IMG/VR virus record: IMGVR_UViG_3300031539_000009
Coordinates: 1 to 64,000 of that record
Source of the DNA: a virus
Direction: 5' to 3' (one strand)
DNA: 64,000 nucleotides
Shown here: in pieces, positions 41,107 through 50,300 of the stretch
Position numbering within the stretch: position 1 is the first letter of the stretch
Layout of the letters: every line of letters begins with the position of its first letter
Position numbers and translations under genes: made by a program
Notes under the pieces: model-generated
Told to the model about the DNA's origin: nothing
What the model saw: the letters and a program-made list of their open reading frames with translations, nothing else
The model's database searches: none

Positions 41107-41310
41107 TCATTTGCTCAATTGGATGATCAGGTCAATAGTCTTTTTCAATTCATCAACAGCAGGGATGACTTGTTGGTATGCTTTCGTGCAGTCATCTTTC
41201 GCTTTTGTGTACTGGCGGAACATGTAAACAAGCCCGATTGTTTCCATGATTATCACACCAACCGCCAAGTTATTAATCAACAAATCTGATATGAATTTCC
41301 ACGTGTCCAA
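41107..41310 (-). CDS. Small membrane/coiled-coil protein in lysis module (67 aa)
   Basis: A TTG start at 41310 is supported by GGGGGTGATAAG at good spacing. One membrane helix (LAVGVIIMETIGLVYMF) is followed by a helical, charged tail. It is adjacent to the spanin-like and endolysin genes. It could be a holin with one membrane span or an accessory; sequence does not decide. Confidence 0.6.
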   Translation of the reverse strand: MDTWKFISDLLINNLAVGVIIMETIGLVYMFRQYTKAKDDCTKAYQQVIPAVDELKKTIDLIIQLSK

Positions 41311-41344
41311 CTTATCACCCCCGCTATTCTTGGCTGATCTTTTG

Positions 41345-41782
41345 TCAGTCTAACTCCCCTGCCAACTTTACTGCTCCTGCCGTGACGATTATTCCCATGC
41401 CCAATCCGATCCACCTGTTGGTTTCAGGTCGGTCAATCCATCTCGGATTTGCCAGGGTGGCGGCCAACTCGTCACGCTCACGTTGGCATTCCCTGAGTTG
41501 CAAGAGCAAGGCTGTTTGGGTCTGTTCTAATTCCTGGGTGAGCATCTCATTCCTCAGCCTTTCCCGCTCCAACTCAACTTCCAATTGTAAATACTCGGTG
41601 AAGACATCTTCAGACACCAGGATTCCGCTGAAAGGTGCTGGTGTTCCTTCCATGATGGCCAGGATGCGTCCGGTGGTGATTTTGGTGCCATCGCCCTCAT
41701 CCGCATGAATCCCCATGGGCATGGACGACAAAAGCAGCAGGGCTGCCACTAGAATTGCGATTTGGCTGGTAAACCGTCTCAT
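41345..41782 (-). CDS. Spanin-like protein: signal peptide, coiled coil, C-terminal membrane helix
   Basis: An N-terminal signal sequence (MRRFTSQIAILVAALLLLSS) ends near residue 27. A periplasmic coiled coil spans about 60-105 (YLQLEVELERERLRNEM, QRERDELAATL), and a C-terminal hydrophobic stretch follows (WIGLGMGIIVTAGAVKLAG). There is no lipobox. This layout suits a protein joining membranes during lysis, but it is not a textbook Rz or Rz1. Start overlaps the previous stop (ATGA). Confidence 0.6.
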   Translation of the reverse strand: MRRFTSQIAILVAALLLLSSMPMGIHADEGDGTKITTGRILAIMEGTPAPFSGILVSEDVFTEYLQLEVELERERLRNEMLTQELEQTQTALLLQLRECQRERDELAATLANPRWIDRPETNRWIGLGMGIIVTAGAVKLAGELD

Positions 41783-42174
41783 GTTCCGTCCCCTTCCCTG
41801 TTTTTCCGCCGGTCCCGGAAAGCTTGGCCCAACTCCGCAAGTGAGTTCAGGCGTGTTTCTTCATCGTGGATTTTTTCGGCCTGGTCGATCTTTTCTTCAT
41901 CCTGGTCCAGCTTATCCATCTCAGGCTTGTGTTCCGCTTCCACCTTGTCGTGGATGTCTTTCACGGCCTTTTTGGCCTTTTTCACATGATTGGTCCGTTT
42001 GGGCGGAACATTTTGTGCCGGTCCGTCAGGCTCATCGGTGGCTTCATGGTACAGGATTGCCCCGATTATGGCCGATATCACAGCCACAGGAACATATTTG
42101 TTTTTCCAACACCACGCCCCGGCCACCTGAATGCCTTCCCATATCTTCTTGAGAACCAACATCACGGTAACCAT
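41779..42174 (-). CDS. Spanin-like inner-membrane coiled-coil protein (131 aa)
   Basis: One N-terminal membrane helix (VPVAVISAIIGAILY, about 28-42) is followed by a highly charged coiled coil (about 60-125: KKAKKAVKDIHDKVEAEHK). This is the architecture of i-spanins. It lies directly after the endolysin gene and overlaps the next gene. The function is inferred from context. Confidence 0.6.
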   Translation of the reverse strand: MVTVMLVLKKIWEGIQVAGAWCWKNKYVPVAVISAIIGAILYHEATDEPDGPAQNVPPKRTNHVKKAKKAVKDIHDKVEAEHKPEMDKLDQDEEKIDQAEKIHDEETRLNSLAELGQAFRDRRKNREGDGT

Positions 42175-42177
42175 GAT

Positions 42178-43008
42178 TCACCTCGTGCCCATTCCGGCAA
42201 CCGCCGCCGCCGAAACAATCCGCCGCTCCACCTTTTCAGGTTGCTCGTCAGCCGGATAAAAGTTGATGAATCCCTTGAGTGAATGTTGGCTCATTTTACG
42301 CTTTCCCAGTTTGACCCGGTTGCCGCAGTTGCCCTCATCTGTGTTGAACTCGGTGCCATCTTCTGACACGCTGACCACAAATCCGGTGTGTCCCTTTCCG
42401 TTGGGCTTTCCGTCCTTGCCTTCATACAACATGATGAAGATGTCGCCGGGCAGTGGCGTGTAATCCTCTTTGTCCCTCCACCAGCCATTTTCTTTGGCTA
42501 TTTTGTGAAGATTCCGGCAAGCCGCTTCCCTTTCCTTTTTGAATGGCTTCATCCCTGTAGCCTTGTAGATGACCCAACACACGAACATGGCGCACCAGGC
42601 AGCTTTCCAACCGCCCGTGATTTCGTCCACGCCGTCGCCGCCATTGGACCCGTCTGGAATTTCACGGGTGTTGTTGGCATGATACTCCAGGGCCAAATCC
42701 AGGATGGTGGACCGGACCACGGTGGTGCCCATCGGTATAACTGCGCTGATTCCAGATTTTTGTGGTGCTCCGTGTGGATTCATCAAGGCCCACCACGTCT
42801 TTTCACCCACTTCGCCGTCCGGCTTCAACGGCTCTTTGTTCTTGTCGATGTGGCCGCCCTGAAATTCTTGAACGGCTGCTTCAGTCAGCCCACCAAAATC
42901 GCCGTCAACCTTACAGTCAGGGCAATCATAGTACCCATTTTGCTTGAGCAAATTCTGAAGGTGTGAAACCTCTGGGCCTTGGTCGCCCAGCTTCAATGTT
43001 TGCGCCAT
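42178..43008 (-). CDS. Endolysin: PG-binding domain plus CHAP domain
   Basis: Residues 1 to about 80 form a PGRP_1-type peptidoglycan-binding domain (VSHLQNLLKQNGYYDC, DGDFGGLTEAAVQEFQ). From about 110 a CHAP-like domain follows, with catalytic Cys in KAAWCAMFVCW and His in GKGHTGFVVSV, and PLPGDIFIML between. CHAP enzymes cut peptidoglycan peptides or amide bonds. There is no signal peptide, so release needs a holin. Start MAQTLKLGDQ at 43008 sits after GGGGGAATAAAGCA. Confidence 0.88.
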   Translation of the reverse strand: MAQTLKLGDQGPEVSHLQNLLKQNGYYDCPDCKVDGDFGGLTEAAVQEFQGGHIDKNKEPLKPDGEVGEKTWWALMNPHGAPQKSGISAVIPMGTTVVRSTILDLALEYHANNTREIPDGSNGGDGVDEITGGWKAAWCAMFVCWVIYKATGMKPFKKEREAACRNLHKIAKENGWWRDKEDYTPLPGDIFIMLYEGKDGKPNGKGHTGFVVSVSEDGTEFNTDEGNCGNRVKLGKRKMSQHSLKGFINFYPADEQPEKVERRIVSAAAVAGMGTR

Positions 43009-43012
43009 TGCT

Positions 43013-43366
43013 TTATTCCCCCTTTTCACCGGGCATTTCGCTTGGGTTTGCCACCGTTTTCAATTCCACGGGTTGGGCCGGACCGCCTTCAGATGCGTGC
43101 TTTGATCCGAACAAGTTGACCAACTCGGATAACTCCTGGGCACGACCAATCAATGATTGGGCATCAGCTTTCATCTTCTTCAGCTCATTTTCGGCACGTT
43201 GGATGTTTCCGCCCGCTTCCTGGACTTGCCTCATTACAACTTCATGCTTCTCCAGGAGCAACTTGACCGTCGGGTCATCTACCTTCCCGGCCTTGATGTT
43301 GTTGACATACTCGTTGATGTCCAACACTTTCCCTGTTTCCTTCACTGTTTCTTTTCTGTCGCTCAT
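43013..43366 (-). CDS. Coiled-coil hypothetical protein (117 aa)
   Basis: Helical from about 30 to 90 (LLLEKHEVVMRQVQEAGG, RAENELKKMKADAQSL) with Pro/Glu-rich ends. Start follows GGAGGTGAAAAG. It lies between the tail fibre and endolysin genes, where fibre assembly chaperones or small structural proteins are common. Function not known. Confidence 0.6.
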   Translation of the reverse strand: MSDRKETVKETGKVLDINEYVNNIKAGKVDDPTVKLLLEKHEVVMRQVQEAGGNIQRAENELKKMKADAQSLIGRAQELSELVNLFGSKHASEGGPAQPVELKTVANPSEMPGEKGE

Positions 43367-43417
43367 CTTTTCACCTCCAAATTATTTTGCGATTGTTTAT
43401 TTATTTGGGATTCAACC

Positions 43418-46400
43418 TTAAACCGTTGGCGCATAATTTGTATATTGTATCAAGTGCGCCACACCTCTCAAGACAAAGTTGGAAGCAACTTCAAAAGCTG
43501 CCGCCCCATAAATTTCAAGGCGATACAACTGGCCAATGTTGGAATGGGAAGGTATGCTGCCCCAAGATCCAAAAATCCAGGTGTTACTCGTGTAAGGGCA
43601 GTACACATTCCCGCTATCATACAGCACTGTCGAACCAGCTGACGTCCCATTTTTCAGAATCCACCTCAAATATTTGGAGCCACCAGCTGACCAATATCCA
43701 TACGCATACGGCCTGAAATTTGCAAAGAATGAGGAATCAGCCTGAAGCATGATAACCGCAACATGATATGCGTTTGTAGGACTTCCGTTGGGGACTGTGA
43801 CCCTGTATTGGAATGGATACCTTCCATTGGGGTCAATCACAACAGCATCATTCCCTAATTCTGAATTGACAATTTCACCATGCTTTGTGTACACGGTTGG
43901 CGGAAGTACAGATTGGTTGTCCACATAATTTTTTGTAGCCAAGTCTTGCGAATAAACCGGGTCAAGGAATCCTTGGCACTTGGTCACGCCGCCTCCATTG
44001 AGGTGCATGTTGGTGAAGTTGTAATATAGGGCCAACTGTGGCGTGTCATCGTACAACTCAAACTGATTCCCTGTGAATACAACACGTGCCCAGTTGCCAC
44101 TTGGGGTGTCGTGGAATGTCATCATGGGTTGATCGCCATAAAAATCCCATTCCAACCCCGGTGCCCCGGCAACCAACGGATCAGTGAATTGTGAAGCATC
44201 AATTCCAAATCTGGCCGAACCTGATTGGAATATTCTCCACCCATTGATCCCGTTTGTAGGACTGTCCAAATATGATTCCAAGGACAGTGCACCGCCTTTG
44301 GTTCCATAAATGGCCGTGTCATACCACGTGGCGCTGATTCCTGATTCCGCCCCGCCTGGGAATCCGGTTGCGATTTGCATTGTTGAATTTCCGCTCGGTG
44401 TGCTTGTGTACCACCCATTATTCCCCAAAGTTGATCCAGTGATATGGATGAGAATTTGTCTTGAAGGGCTGTTTGGGAATGAGTCATAATAATCACTCCA
44501 ATCATCCCCTGATACGATGTTGATGTTGTTGAAGACTCCTGTGGTCAAATTCACAGTCACAGGGTGAGCTTCACGATTGAAAGCAACTGCCCCAGCATCC
44601 ACGATGATTTCACGCCCCAAACCGGCCCCGCCAGCATCATAGTTGAAGTCAAGCGAACCTGATGAAAGTGTTTCGTTGAGCATTCCGATCAAGGTGGTGG
44701 CCGAACCATTGTATGTATTGTCCACTGCCGCCGGTCCTGAAAGTGGAAGCGGACTTGGACCAACCAAATTGAAATCGTCAAACGATAATGCGCCACTAAG
44801 GGCACTTAATGTCCCCCCGCCTGCACCATCCATGTAGATGTTGTCACTTGTCGTGATACGGTCGCTGGCCGTGATGCGCCTGGACACCTGCAAATCCGCT
44901 TCGCCCGCCCCTGCGTTGCCAAACCTCCAAGTCACATTCCCTGCGTTATCGCCCTGAAAATCGAATATTGTGGCTGATGTTCTCGACATGGTGAATATGT
45001 CAGGCGAAAATGTACCAAATTGTAATCCTTCGCCGCCATCAGCAATCTCCAGCCCACCGGTCATTCTCAAAATGTCGCCTGTGATGATCAAACGACCTAT
45101 TCCTGGATTCTTTTGGAATTGATAATACACATCGTTGGCACCGTTCGTTGTGTGGCTGAAAACCGCATTGGTTACCCCAGCTGACATTTCAAGCTTTTCC
45201 CCGCTTCCAAACAAATCATGTATCCTGAACAAACCGTTGTACAGAGACAAGCCACCGTCGATTCCGCCGGTGACCGTGACCCGGTCCGCTGCGTCATCCC
45301 CCAGATATGAATTGCCGGCCACATATAAGTCTTGTCCAACGTGAACATCCTTGTCAAAATCAGCCCGGAGCACGTGGCCATAGAATCGGTCCACGGTGTT
45401 GTCATCGCCCGCCGTCAAGTCACCTTCAACGGTCAAATCACCCTCGATGATCGTGGACTCCATGATGTACTCGGTGCCCTGGACATACAGGTCTTGAAAT
45501 TGCGCATTTCCATCGCCGTCGATCCAAGCCCGGACCGCCGCCAAGTCATCCTTGATCTCAACCTTGTGATTGGCTTTATCCGCCGCATCAAATGCCTGGA
45601 TGTTTAACTGTAGACCGGATTGAATATTGAAGTCCACGGTGTCCGGGTGGATGTCGGAGTGGCGGCCATAATCTGTGGAATCATGAGGATAATGTTCCAC
45701 GTCCATTATTGTTTGCAATGCGTGATCCAGATTAGGCAGCCCGTCGCCATCGAAGTGTGGCGTTGTGTACATGTCTTGGTAGATAGTCCACAGGTCATTT
45801 ATTCCGACACCAGGGGTGGACAAATAGATGTTTTGCCCGGTGATGTCAAACACCGTGGGAGTGGTCCCGGCCCCGGACCCGGTGACGGTCCCCAGAAAGG
45901 TGTAGTCAGGGTCAGTTGAAAGATCGGTGTTGCGTTTGACCGTTGGACCCTCGGTGTAACCAATGTAATCAGTCTCGTCAACCGATGGCGTTATTTGCCC
46001 CATGTACGTTGAGACCACATAGTTGTTGGAACCATCCCACTGAACAACCAGGTCTTCATAAGCTGCCGCCAAGCTGACAGGCTCTTTCAACTTGATCCTG
46101 CAAATGCGCCCGCTATGATTCACGCCCGCTTCCAGAATGGTATCAAGCACGATCTTGAGTTGGTCTGATCCCAGGTCAGCAACGCTATCAGGGTCACCGG
46201 ATTCCCCCACAGATTGGCGCCAAGTGTCAGCCTCCACCCTTCCGTTGCGGACGTTCAACTGCATTTGATCTGGAATTTCCAAGAATTTCAACCCAATGTA
46301 ATATGGGATTGCGGACTCATTCTCAAATGGCACCTGCTCGAACACCCCAACGTCGCCGGAATCCGCTGCCAGCTTCCTGGTGCCACCGTCCATCACCATT

Positions 46401-46609
46401 ACCACGTTGAAAGGCAGGGTGATATCGAATGAATCATTGCCGGATGCCCCCAACGGAATAGCAGCCCCCAAGCAACCCTGTCCAGGGAATATGCTGGCGT
46501 ACAGGCTGTCCATCCCCGCCGTGAGGAATCCCAGGAAGTTCACTCTCATCTGCGTGTCTGGTATGAACTTCTTGTTGTAAATCCCAATTTTTTCGCTTCC
46601 GTAATCCAT
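43418..46609 (-). CDS. Tail fibre protein (1063 aa)
   Basis: The start MDYGSEKIGIYNKKF follows GGAGGGTGATAAC. The protein is long, rich in Gly, Asn and Thr, and has repeated beta-strand units (IIEGDLTVEGDLTAGDDN, VHVGQDLYVAGNSYLGDD) as in trimeric fibres. The C-terminal 180 residues differ (PPTVYTKHGEIVNSELGN onward, beta-rich) and may hold the receptor-binding tip. It is transcribed after the gpI-like gene. No chaperone/peptidase tail is seen. It probably decides host range. Confidence 0.82.
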   Translation of the reverse strand: MDYGSEKIGIYNKKFIPDTQMRVNFLGFLTAGMDSLYASIFPGQGCLGAAIPLGASGNDSFDITLPFNVVMVMDGGTRKLAADSGDVGVFEQVPFENESAIPYYIGLKFLEIPDQMQLNVRNGRVEADTWRQSVGESGDPDSVADLGSDQLKIVLDTILEAGVNHSGRICRIKLKEPVSLAAAYEDLVVQWDGSNNYVVSTYMGQITPSVDETDYIGYTEGPTVKRNTDLSTDPDYTFLGTVTGSGAGTTPTVFDITGQNIYLSTPGVGINDLWTIYQDMYTTPHFDGDGLPNLDHALQTIMDVEHYPHDSTDYGRHSDIHPDTVDFNIQSGLQLNIQAFDAADKANHKVEIKDDLAAVRAWIDGDGNAQFQDLYVQGTEYIMESTIIEGDLTVEGDLTAGDDNTVDRFYGHVLRADFDKDVHVGQDLYVAGNSYLGDDAADRVTVTGGIDGGLSLYNGLFRIHDLFGSGEKLEMSAGVTNAVFSHTTNGANDVYYQFQKNPGIGRLIITGDILRMTGGLEIADGGEGLQFGTFSPDIFTMSRTSATIFDFQGDNAGNVTWRFGNAGAGEADLQVSRRITASDRITTSDNIYMDGAGGGTLSALSGALSFDDFNLVGPSPLPLSGPAAVDNTYNGSATTLIGMLNETLSSGSLDFNYDAGGAGLGREIIVDAGAVAFNREAHPVTVNLTTGVFNNINIVSGDDWSDYYDSFPNSPSRQILIHITGSTLGNNGWYTSTPSGNSTMQIATGFPGGAESGISATWYDTAIYGTKGGALSLESYLDSPTNGINGWRIFQSGSARFGIDASQFTDPLVAGAPGLEWDFYGDQPMMTFHDTPSGNWARVVFTGNQFELYDDTPQLALYYNFTNMHLNGGGVTKCQGFLDPVYSQDLATKNYVDNQSVLPPTVYTKHGEIVNSELGNDAVVIDPNGRYPFQYRVTVPNGSPTNAYHVAVIMLQADSSFFANFRPYAYGYWSAGGSKYLRWILKNGTSAGSTVLYDSGNVYCPYTSNTWIFGSWGSIPSHSNIGQLYRLEIYGAAAFEVASNFVLRGVAHLIQYTNYAPTV

Positions 46610-46613
46610 GTTA

Positions 46614-47756
46614 TCACCCTCCAGGTTCAACAGTTTTTATATCCAACGGCAGTTGAAATAAATCAACAATATCAAACTCAGCCGTGGCCCCCGGAAATGA
46701 CAAGGTGGCCATTCCTACACTGCCCACTATTTCGGCTGGTGGGGTGTAAGTGAACACCAGATTCCCGTCCATGTAGAATTTGACCACACCGCTTGACCCT
46801 TCCCAACAATTCTCAACCTTCCAACCATACCACGTCCCGACCGTCATGTCAATCGGACCGCTGGCCAACACTGGCCCAATAGTCGGTGCTGTGTATTTTT
46901 TAAGATTGGCAACTTGGTTGATCACGTCCAGTTCAATCAGGTATGATTCATCCACCCCGTCATACCCAAATGCCAACATCATTCCGCCCCCGGCTGTTAA
47001 CCTTCCGACCCAGCTGGCAACATAGTTGGTCCAATCGTATGAGTTGGGCGTTTCAGCGGCCACTCCGGCATCTTCTGACAAGACCATCATCCCATCAACA
47101 ATCTCGGAAGTGCCCCCCAAAATGTCCCATTGATAAATGTTGCTGAATCCTGTTGTGAAATCATCGATGAAATCTTCATATATGATGCGGAATCGCTCTG
47201 AAGATGGCCTGTTCAAAACAATCAGGCTTTCCACCAAAAATCTGTTGAGCTGCCCTTCATCCATTATTCTAATTTCTGTGGCGAACTCATCCAATTCAGC
47301 GTCATCCAAAGCAGACATGAGATATGGCGTGAACCTTCCCGGCTCTATTGTGAAGCCATCTTCACCTAATACCCACCTGAGATCAAACCATGTGTTGATG
47401 ATCACGGTCCGCCCTGTAAGGAATCGGACCATGTTCTCAATTCCGGCCTCCAAATATCGCTGCTTCCACATCCGTACAGCAGAGCCAATGAGCTTGCGTT
47501 GATCTTCTGTGCTTAACTCATTGGTGATGTATGCCAATTCCTTGGTGAATCCGACCTGCCACAGCAGGTGCTCCACGACCTGATCAGGTGTGAGCCTGTA
47601 ATCTGTGATGAGCCGGAATCCGCTGATGTCATCCAATATCCGATTGAATACAAGTTGCGGACCTTGAAGGAATCGCTCAAGGAAATTGGTGTTGACGTCT
47701 TGTCGCCTGAGCGACTCAATCAACATAAGGAACATTTTATATGGATTTTCTGCCAT
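46614..47756 (-). CDS. P2 gpI-like baseplate protein with LamG-like C-terminus
   Basis: The N-terminal 190 residues (VEHLLWQVGFTKELAYITNE, RKLIGSAVRMWKQRYLEAGI, MVRFLTGRTVIINTWFDLRW) match the P2 tail protein I family, which links the baseplate to fibres. From about 200 a beta-sandwich like concanavalin/LamG follows (YVASWVGRLTAGGGMMLAFG, TVGTWYGWKVENCWEG, VKFYMDGNLVFTY). The added domain may bind sugar. Position between gpJ-like and fibre genes is as in P2-type tails. Confidence 0.82.
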   Translation of the reverse strand: MAENPYKMFLMLIESLRRQDVNTNFLERFLQGPQLVFNRILDDISGFRLITDYRLTPDQVVEHLLWQVGFTKELAYITNELSTEDQRKLIGSAVRMWKQRYLEAGIENMVRFLTGRTVIINTWFDLRWVLGEDGFTIEPGRFTPYLMSALDDAELDEFATEIRIMDEGQLNRFLVESLIVLNRPSSERFRIIYEDFIDDFTTGFSNIYQWDILGGTSEIVDGMMVLSEDAGVAAETPNSYDWTNYVASWVGRLTAGGGMMLAFGYDGVDESYLIELDVINQVANLKKYTAPTIGPVLASGPIDMTVGTWYGWKVENCWEGSSGVVKFYMDGNLVFTYTPPAEIVGSVGMATLSFPGATAEFDIVDLFQLPLDIKTVEPGG

Positions 47757-47757
47757 T

Positions 47758-49899
47758 TTACGGCTCCACCACCAACGTGATTAACCCACCATTTGTCAGC
47801 GGCAACTCCCTGGTGGCCAAGGTGATATCGGTTGCCGGTGTATTCAACACCACCTTCCGAACTCCATCCACCTTGAATATTTCCGATATGATGCGTGACC
47901 TTGGGACTTCGCCGCCAAAATCCCACTCCCATGTCACACCGTCGTTTTTCAACGCTTCCGGGTGAAGCAGACCAATGAGCAGATTTTCAATCTGTGTGGC
48001 ATTCCCGCCATAAACAACAGCATCCACACTGATGTATCTGGGTTGATAATCTGTAACAACCAACTCGTGGTTTATCACCAACACCCCCTTGATCCCAGAC
48101 ACCTCATTTCCGTTGAAGTAATCACTCAACTCATTCTTTGAACTCTCAGGGATGGACGCACCGCCGGTCCCAACGCAAACCAGCTCAAACGTCTTGGGCC
48201 CCATTGACTCTTCAATCCCCAAAGCCCTGGTGACGACCTTGGACCCAAATGTGTCAATGAATTCTGTCGCCAGCACCTCGCAATCATCAGGGCTGACAGC
48301 CCGATTCCTGGTGCGCAGGGATGCTGGGCCAACAATTTTGAGCCTTTCCCGGTCCTGCTCGGTGTTCCCCTCTTTTGCGTTCCAACCGGTGGCCGGTCTG
48401 GGGTTGTAAACTTGCCCCAAAAATGCAACGCCCGATGAGTTGATGACGATGGTCCTGGCGCCAACATTGCCATCTTTATCGGCCCCAATCCTGTATGTTG
48501 TGCTGATGTCTTCGCCAAGTGGCGGAATCCGACCATTCACACCGTTGCCAAATATCAGAATTGGGTTTTCACCTTCCGGCCTGATTAATGAAAAATCCTT
48601 GCTGGCAGGAGTGCTGCTCAAAAAGTTGTCCACATATCCCCAAACCTGTGTCCCGACTGTGACTGTGGCAGAACCTTCAATGATGTCCTTGTTCCCAAGC
48701 TGGTACTGTTGGTTGGGTTGGCCATCGGAAGTGGCCAATGGGCTGATTGATATGGTTTCGCCTTGTACCGATTCCAAGCTGGCAAAGTGCCTTGCGTCCG
48801 TGATGCTACACAAGGACAATTGCGGCCCGGTCGGTGCCCCACCTACTGCCACCACCCTGTATCTGATAAAGTGCCCGTTGAACTCGTTGACGCTTCCCTT
48901 GACCCATTTTTGAGTCAGCGTTTGCGGAAGTGAAAATGCCACAATCCCGGTCTGCGTAAAATCGTTGACGGAATCAGTGTTGACTTCCAGCGGATTCCAT
49001 TCTGATCCCACGGCATATTCATTTGGATCGGTATCAGGAGTGGACTGCCCTAGCAACCCGGTGACGCAATAGTTTTTGGACCCGTCCCACTGGCTGTACA
49101 CTTCTTCATATGCGGTGCTTTGAAGGTGCGTGACCCTGACTAAACTTCCGGCCCGGTTGACTTCCCCCAGCAATGTGGTCAAATCAAATTCCAGATTGGA
49201 TCCAAGGTTGGTCACCTCGTTTGGCGCAGCATCTTTGAGGTCGCCATCATAATATTCCCATGTACCGACAATGTCTGCTGCCGGTGTCACAACTGTTAGC
49301 GCAACTTGATCGAACATGACGCTGGAGTGGCCAAAATACACCATATCATTTTGAACTGGCGTCCCGGCCCATGGTTGCCAATTTGTTCCGGCATTGGCTT
49401 GGGTTGTGAAATCTGCATACACTCCGACTTCATCCCCAAATGCCGCCCCCAAAACATTGTTTGGTTCTATGGTGTAGGTGGATTTGGTTTCAAAAAAGAT
49501 CGTGCCCAAGCCCGGCAATAATTGGGTTGAAAATAGCGTCCCCGCCGGAATTAAGTCAATGGCTGTGGTGAATATCTTGGTGATTTCGACCAGGATGTCA
49601 GCCGCCGATGGCGTGGAATCCCTGATTGTGTAGTCAATCAGGGCCAACAGATTCCGCAACCCTTCCCTGGTCCGGCTTGTGGGCAACATCGACTCCAGTG
49701 CGGCCGCATCCAAATTGACGTTACACAAGTGCCCCGTCAAAGCAAACGCCCGCTCCAGCTGCATGTACGGCTCTTCAGGGTCTTCATTGGTTATTTCAGG
49801 GACATTCACCCGCCCGTACTGGCGCAACGCCTGCAATATTTGCGGATAGTAAAACCCACTGAAATCAAAATCCGGCAGCTGTATTGATTCTTGCGTCAT
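47758..49899 (-). CDS. Baseplate J-like protein
   Basis: At 713 residues it is longer than P2 gpJ. The N-terminus (YMQLERAFALTGHLCNVNLD, ESMLPTSRTREGLRNLLALI) and the later VSPDDCEVLATEFIDTFGSK and GLLHPEALKNDGVTWEW, ending with EIFKVDGVRKVVLNTP, match baseplate J/gp6 family layout. An inserted beta-rich region about 150-350 is extra. It forms the baseplate wedge. The next gene downstream is gpI-like, as expected. Confidence 0.88.
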   Translation of the reverse strand: MTQESIQLPDFDFSGFYYPQILQALRQYGRVNVPEITNEDPEEPYMQLERAFALTGHLCNVNLDAAALESMLPTSRTREGLRNLLALIDYTIRDSTPSAADILVEITKIFTTAIDLIPAGTLFSTQLLPGLGTIFFETKSTYTIEPNNVLGAAFGDEVGVYADFTTQANAGTNWQPWAGTPVQNDMVYFGHSSVMFDQVALTVVTPAADIVGTWEYYDGDLKDAAPNEVTNLGSNLEFDLTTLLGEVNRAGSLVRVTHLQSTAYEEVYSQWDGSKNYCVTGLLGQSTPDTDPNEYAVGSEWNPLEVNTDSVNDFTQTGIVAFSLPQTLTQKWVKGSVNEFNGHFIRYRVVAVGGAPTGPQLSLCSITDARHFASLESVQGETISISPLATSDGQPNQQYQLGNKDIIEGSATVTVGTQVWGYVDNFLSSTPASKDFSLIRPEGENPILIFGNGVNGRIPPLGEDISTTYRIGADKDGNVGARTIVINSSGVAFLGQVYNPRPATGWNAKEGNTEQDRERLKIVGPASLRTRNRAVSPDDCEVLATEFIDTFGSKVVTRALGIEESMGPKTFELVCVGTGGASIPESSKNELSDYFNGNEVSGIKGVLVINHELVVTDYQPRYISVDAVVYGGNATQIENLLIGLLHPEALKNDGVTWEWDFGGEVPRSRIISEIFKVDGVRKVVLNTPATDITLATRELPLTNGGLITLVVEP

Positions 49900-50300
49900 T
49901 TTATTTCACCCCTCACAATTCCTACATTTCCAGCACTGAATTTCAGCCCGAACTCCCCCGGAATCATTGTTTCAAGATTGATGTATGAAACCGTGGCCTG
50001 CATCTCCATGGTCCCTTCATCCATCTTCATATTCAGCCCATTATCATCCAAGGCAGCCCGGTTGTCCGCTTCCAACCTTTTGAATACATTTTCAACGGCC
50101 AATTGTATGGTTGCCATGGTCTTGGCATTGCCGTCGCCAAAGATCATTTCTTCATTGATCCCTAATTTTTGAAAAGGATTCCGGCTGCTTCCTGGAGACA
50201 ATGCCATCATAACTATTTTGGCCAGGTCATCGTCACCGCTTACCAAAGCAGCACCGCCCGCTTCATCCACGCCCACAGGCACTTTTAATCCGGTTGCCAT
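49896..50300 (-). CDS. Baseplate wedge protein, gp25/GPW-like
   Basis: The 134-residue protein has the gp25 features: NPFQKLGINEEMIFGD, TIQLAVENVFKRLEADNRA and a beta ending (QATVSYINLETMIPGEFG). gp25 proteins join the sheath to the baseplate wedge. The start at 50300 shares a base with the previous stop (TAATG); an ATG three codons earlier is disfavoured. Position before gpJ fits. Confidence 0.78.
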   Translation of the reverse strand: MATGLKVPVGVDEAGGAALVSGDDDLAKIVMMALSPGSSRNPFQKLGINEEMIFGDGNAKTMATIQLAVENVFKRLEADNRAALDDNGLNMKMDEGTMEMQATVSYINLETMIPGEFGLKFSAGNVGIVRGEIK

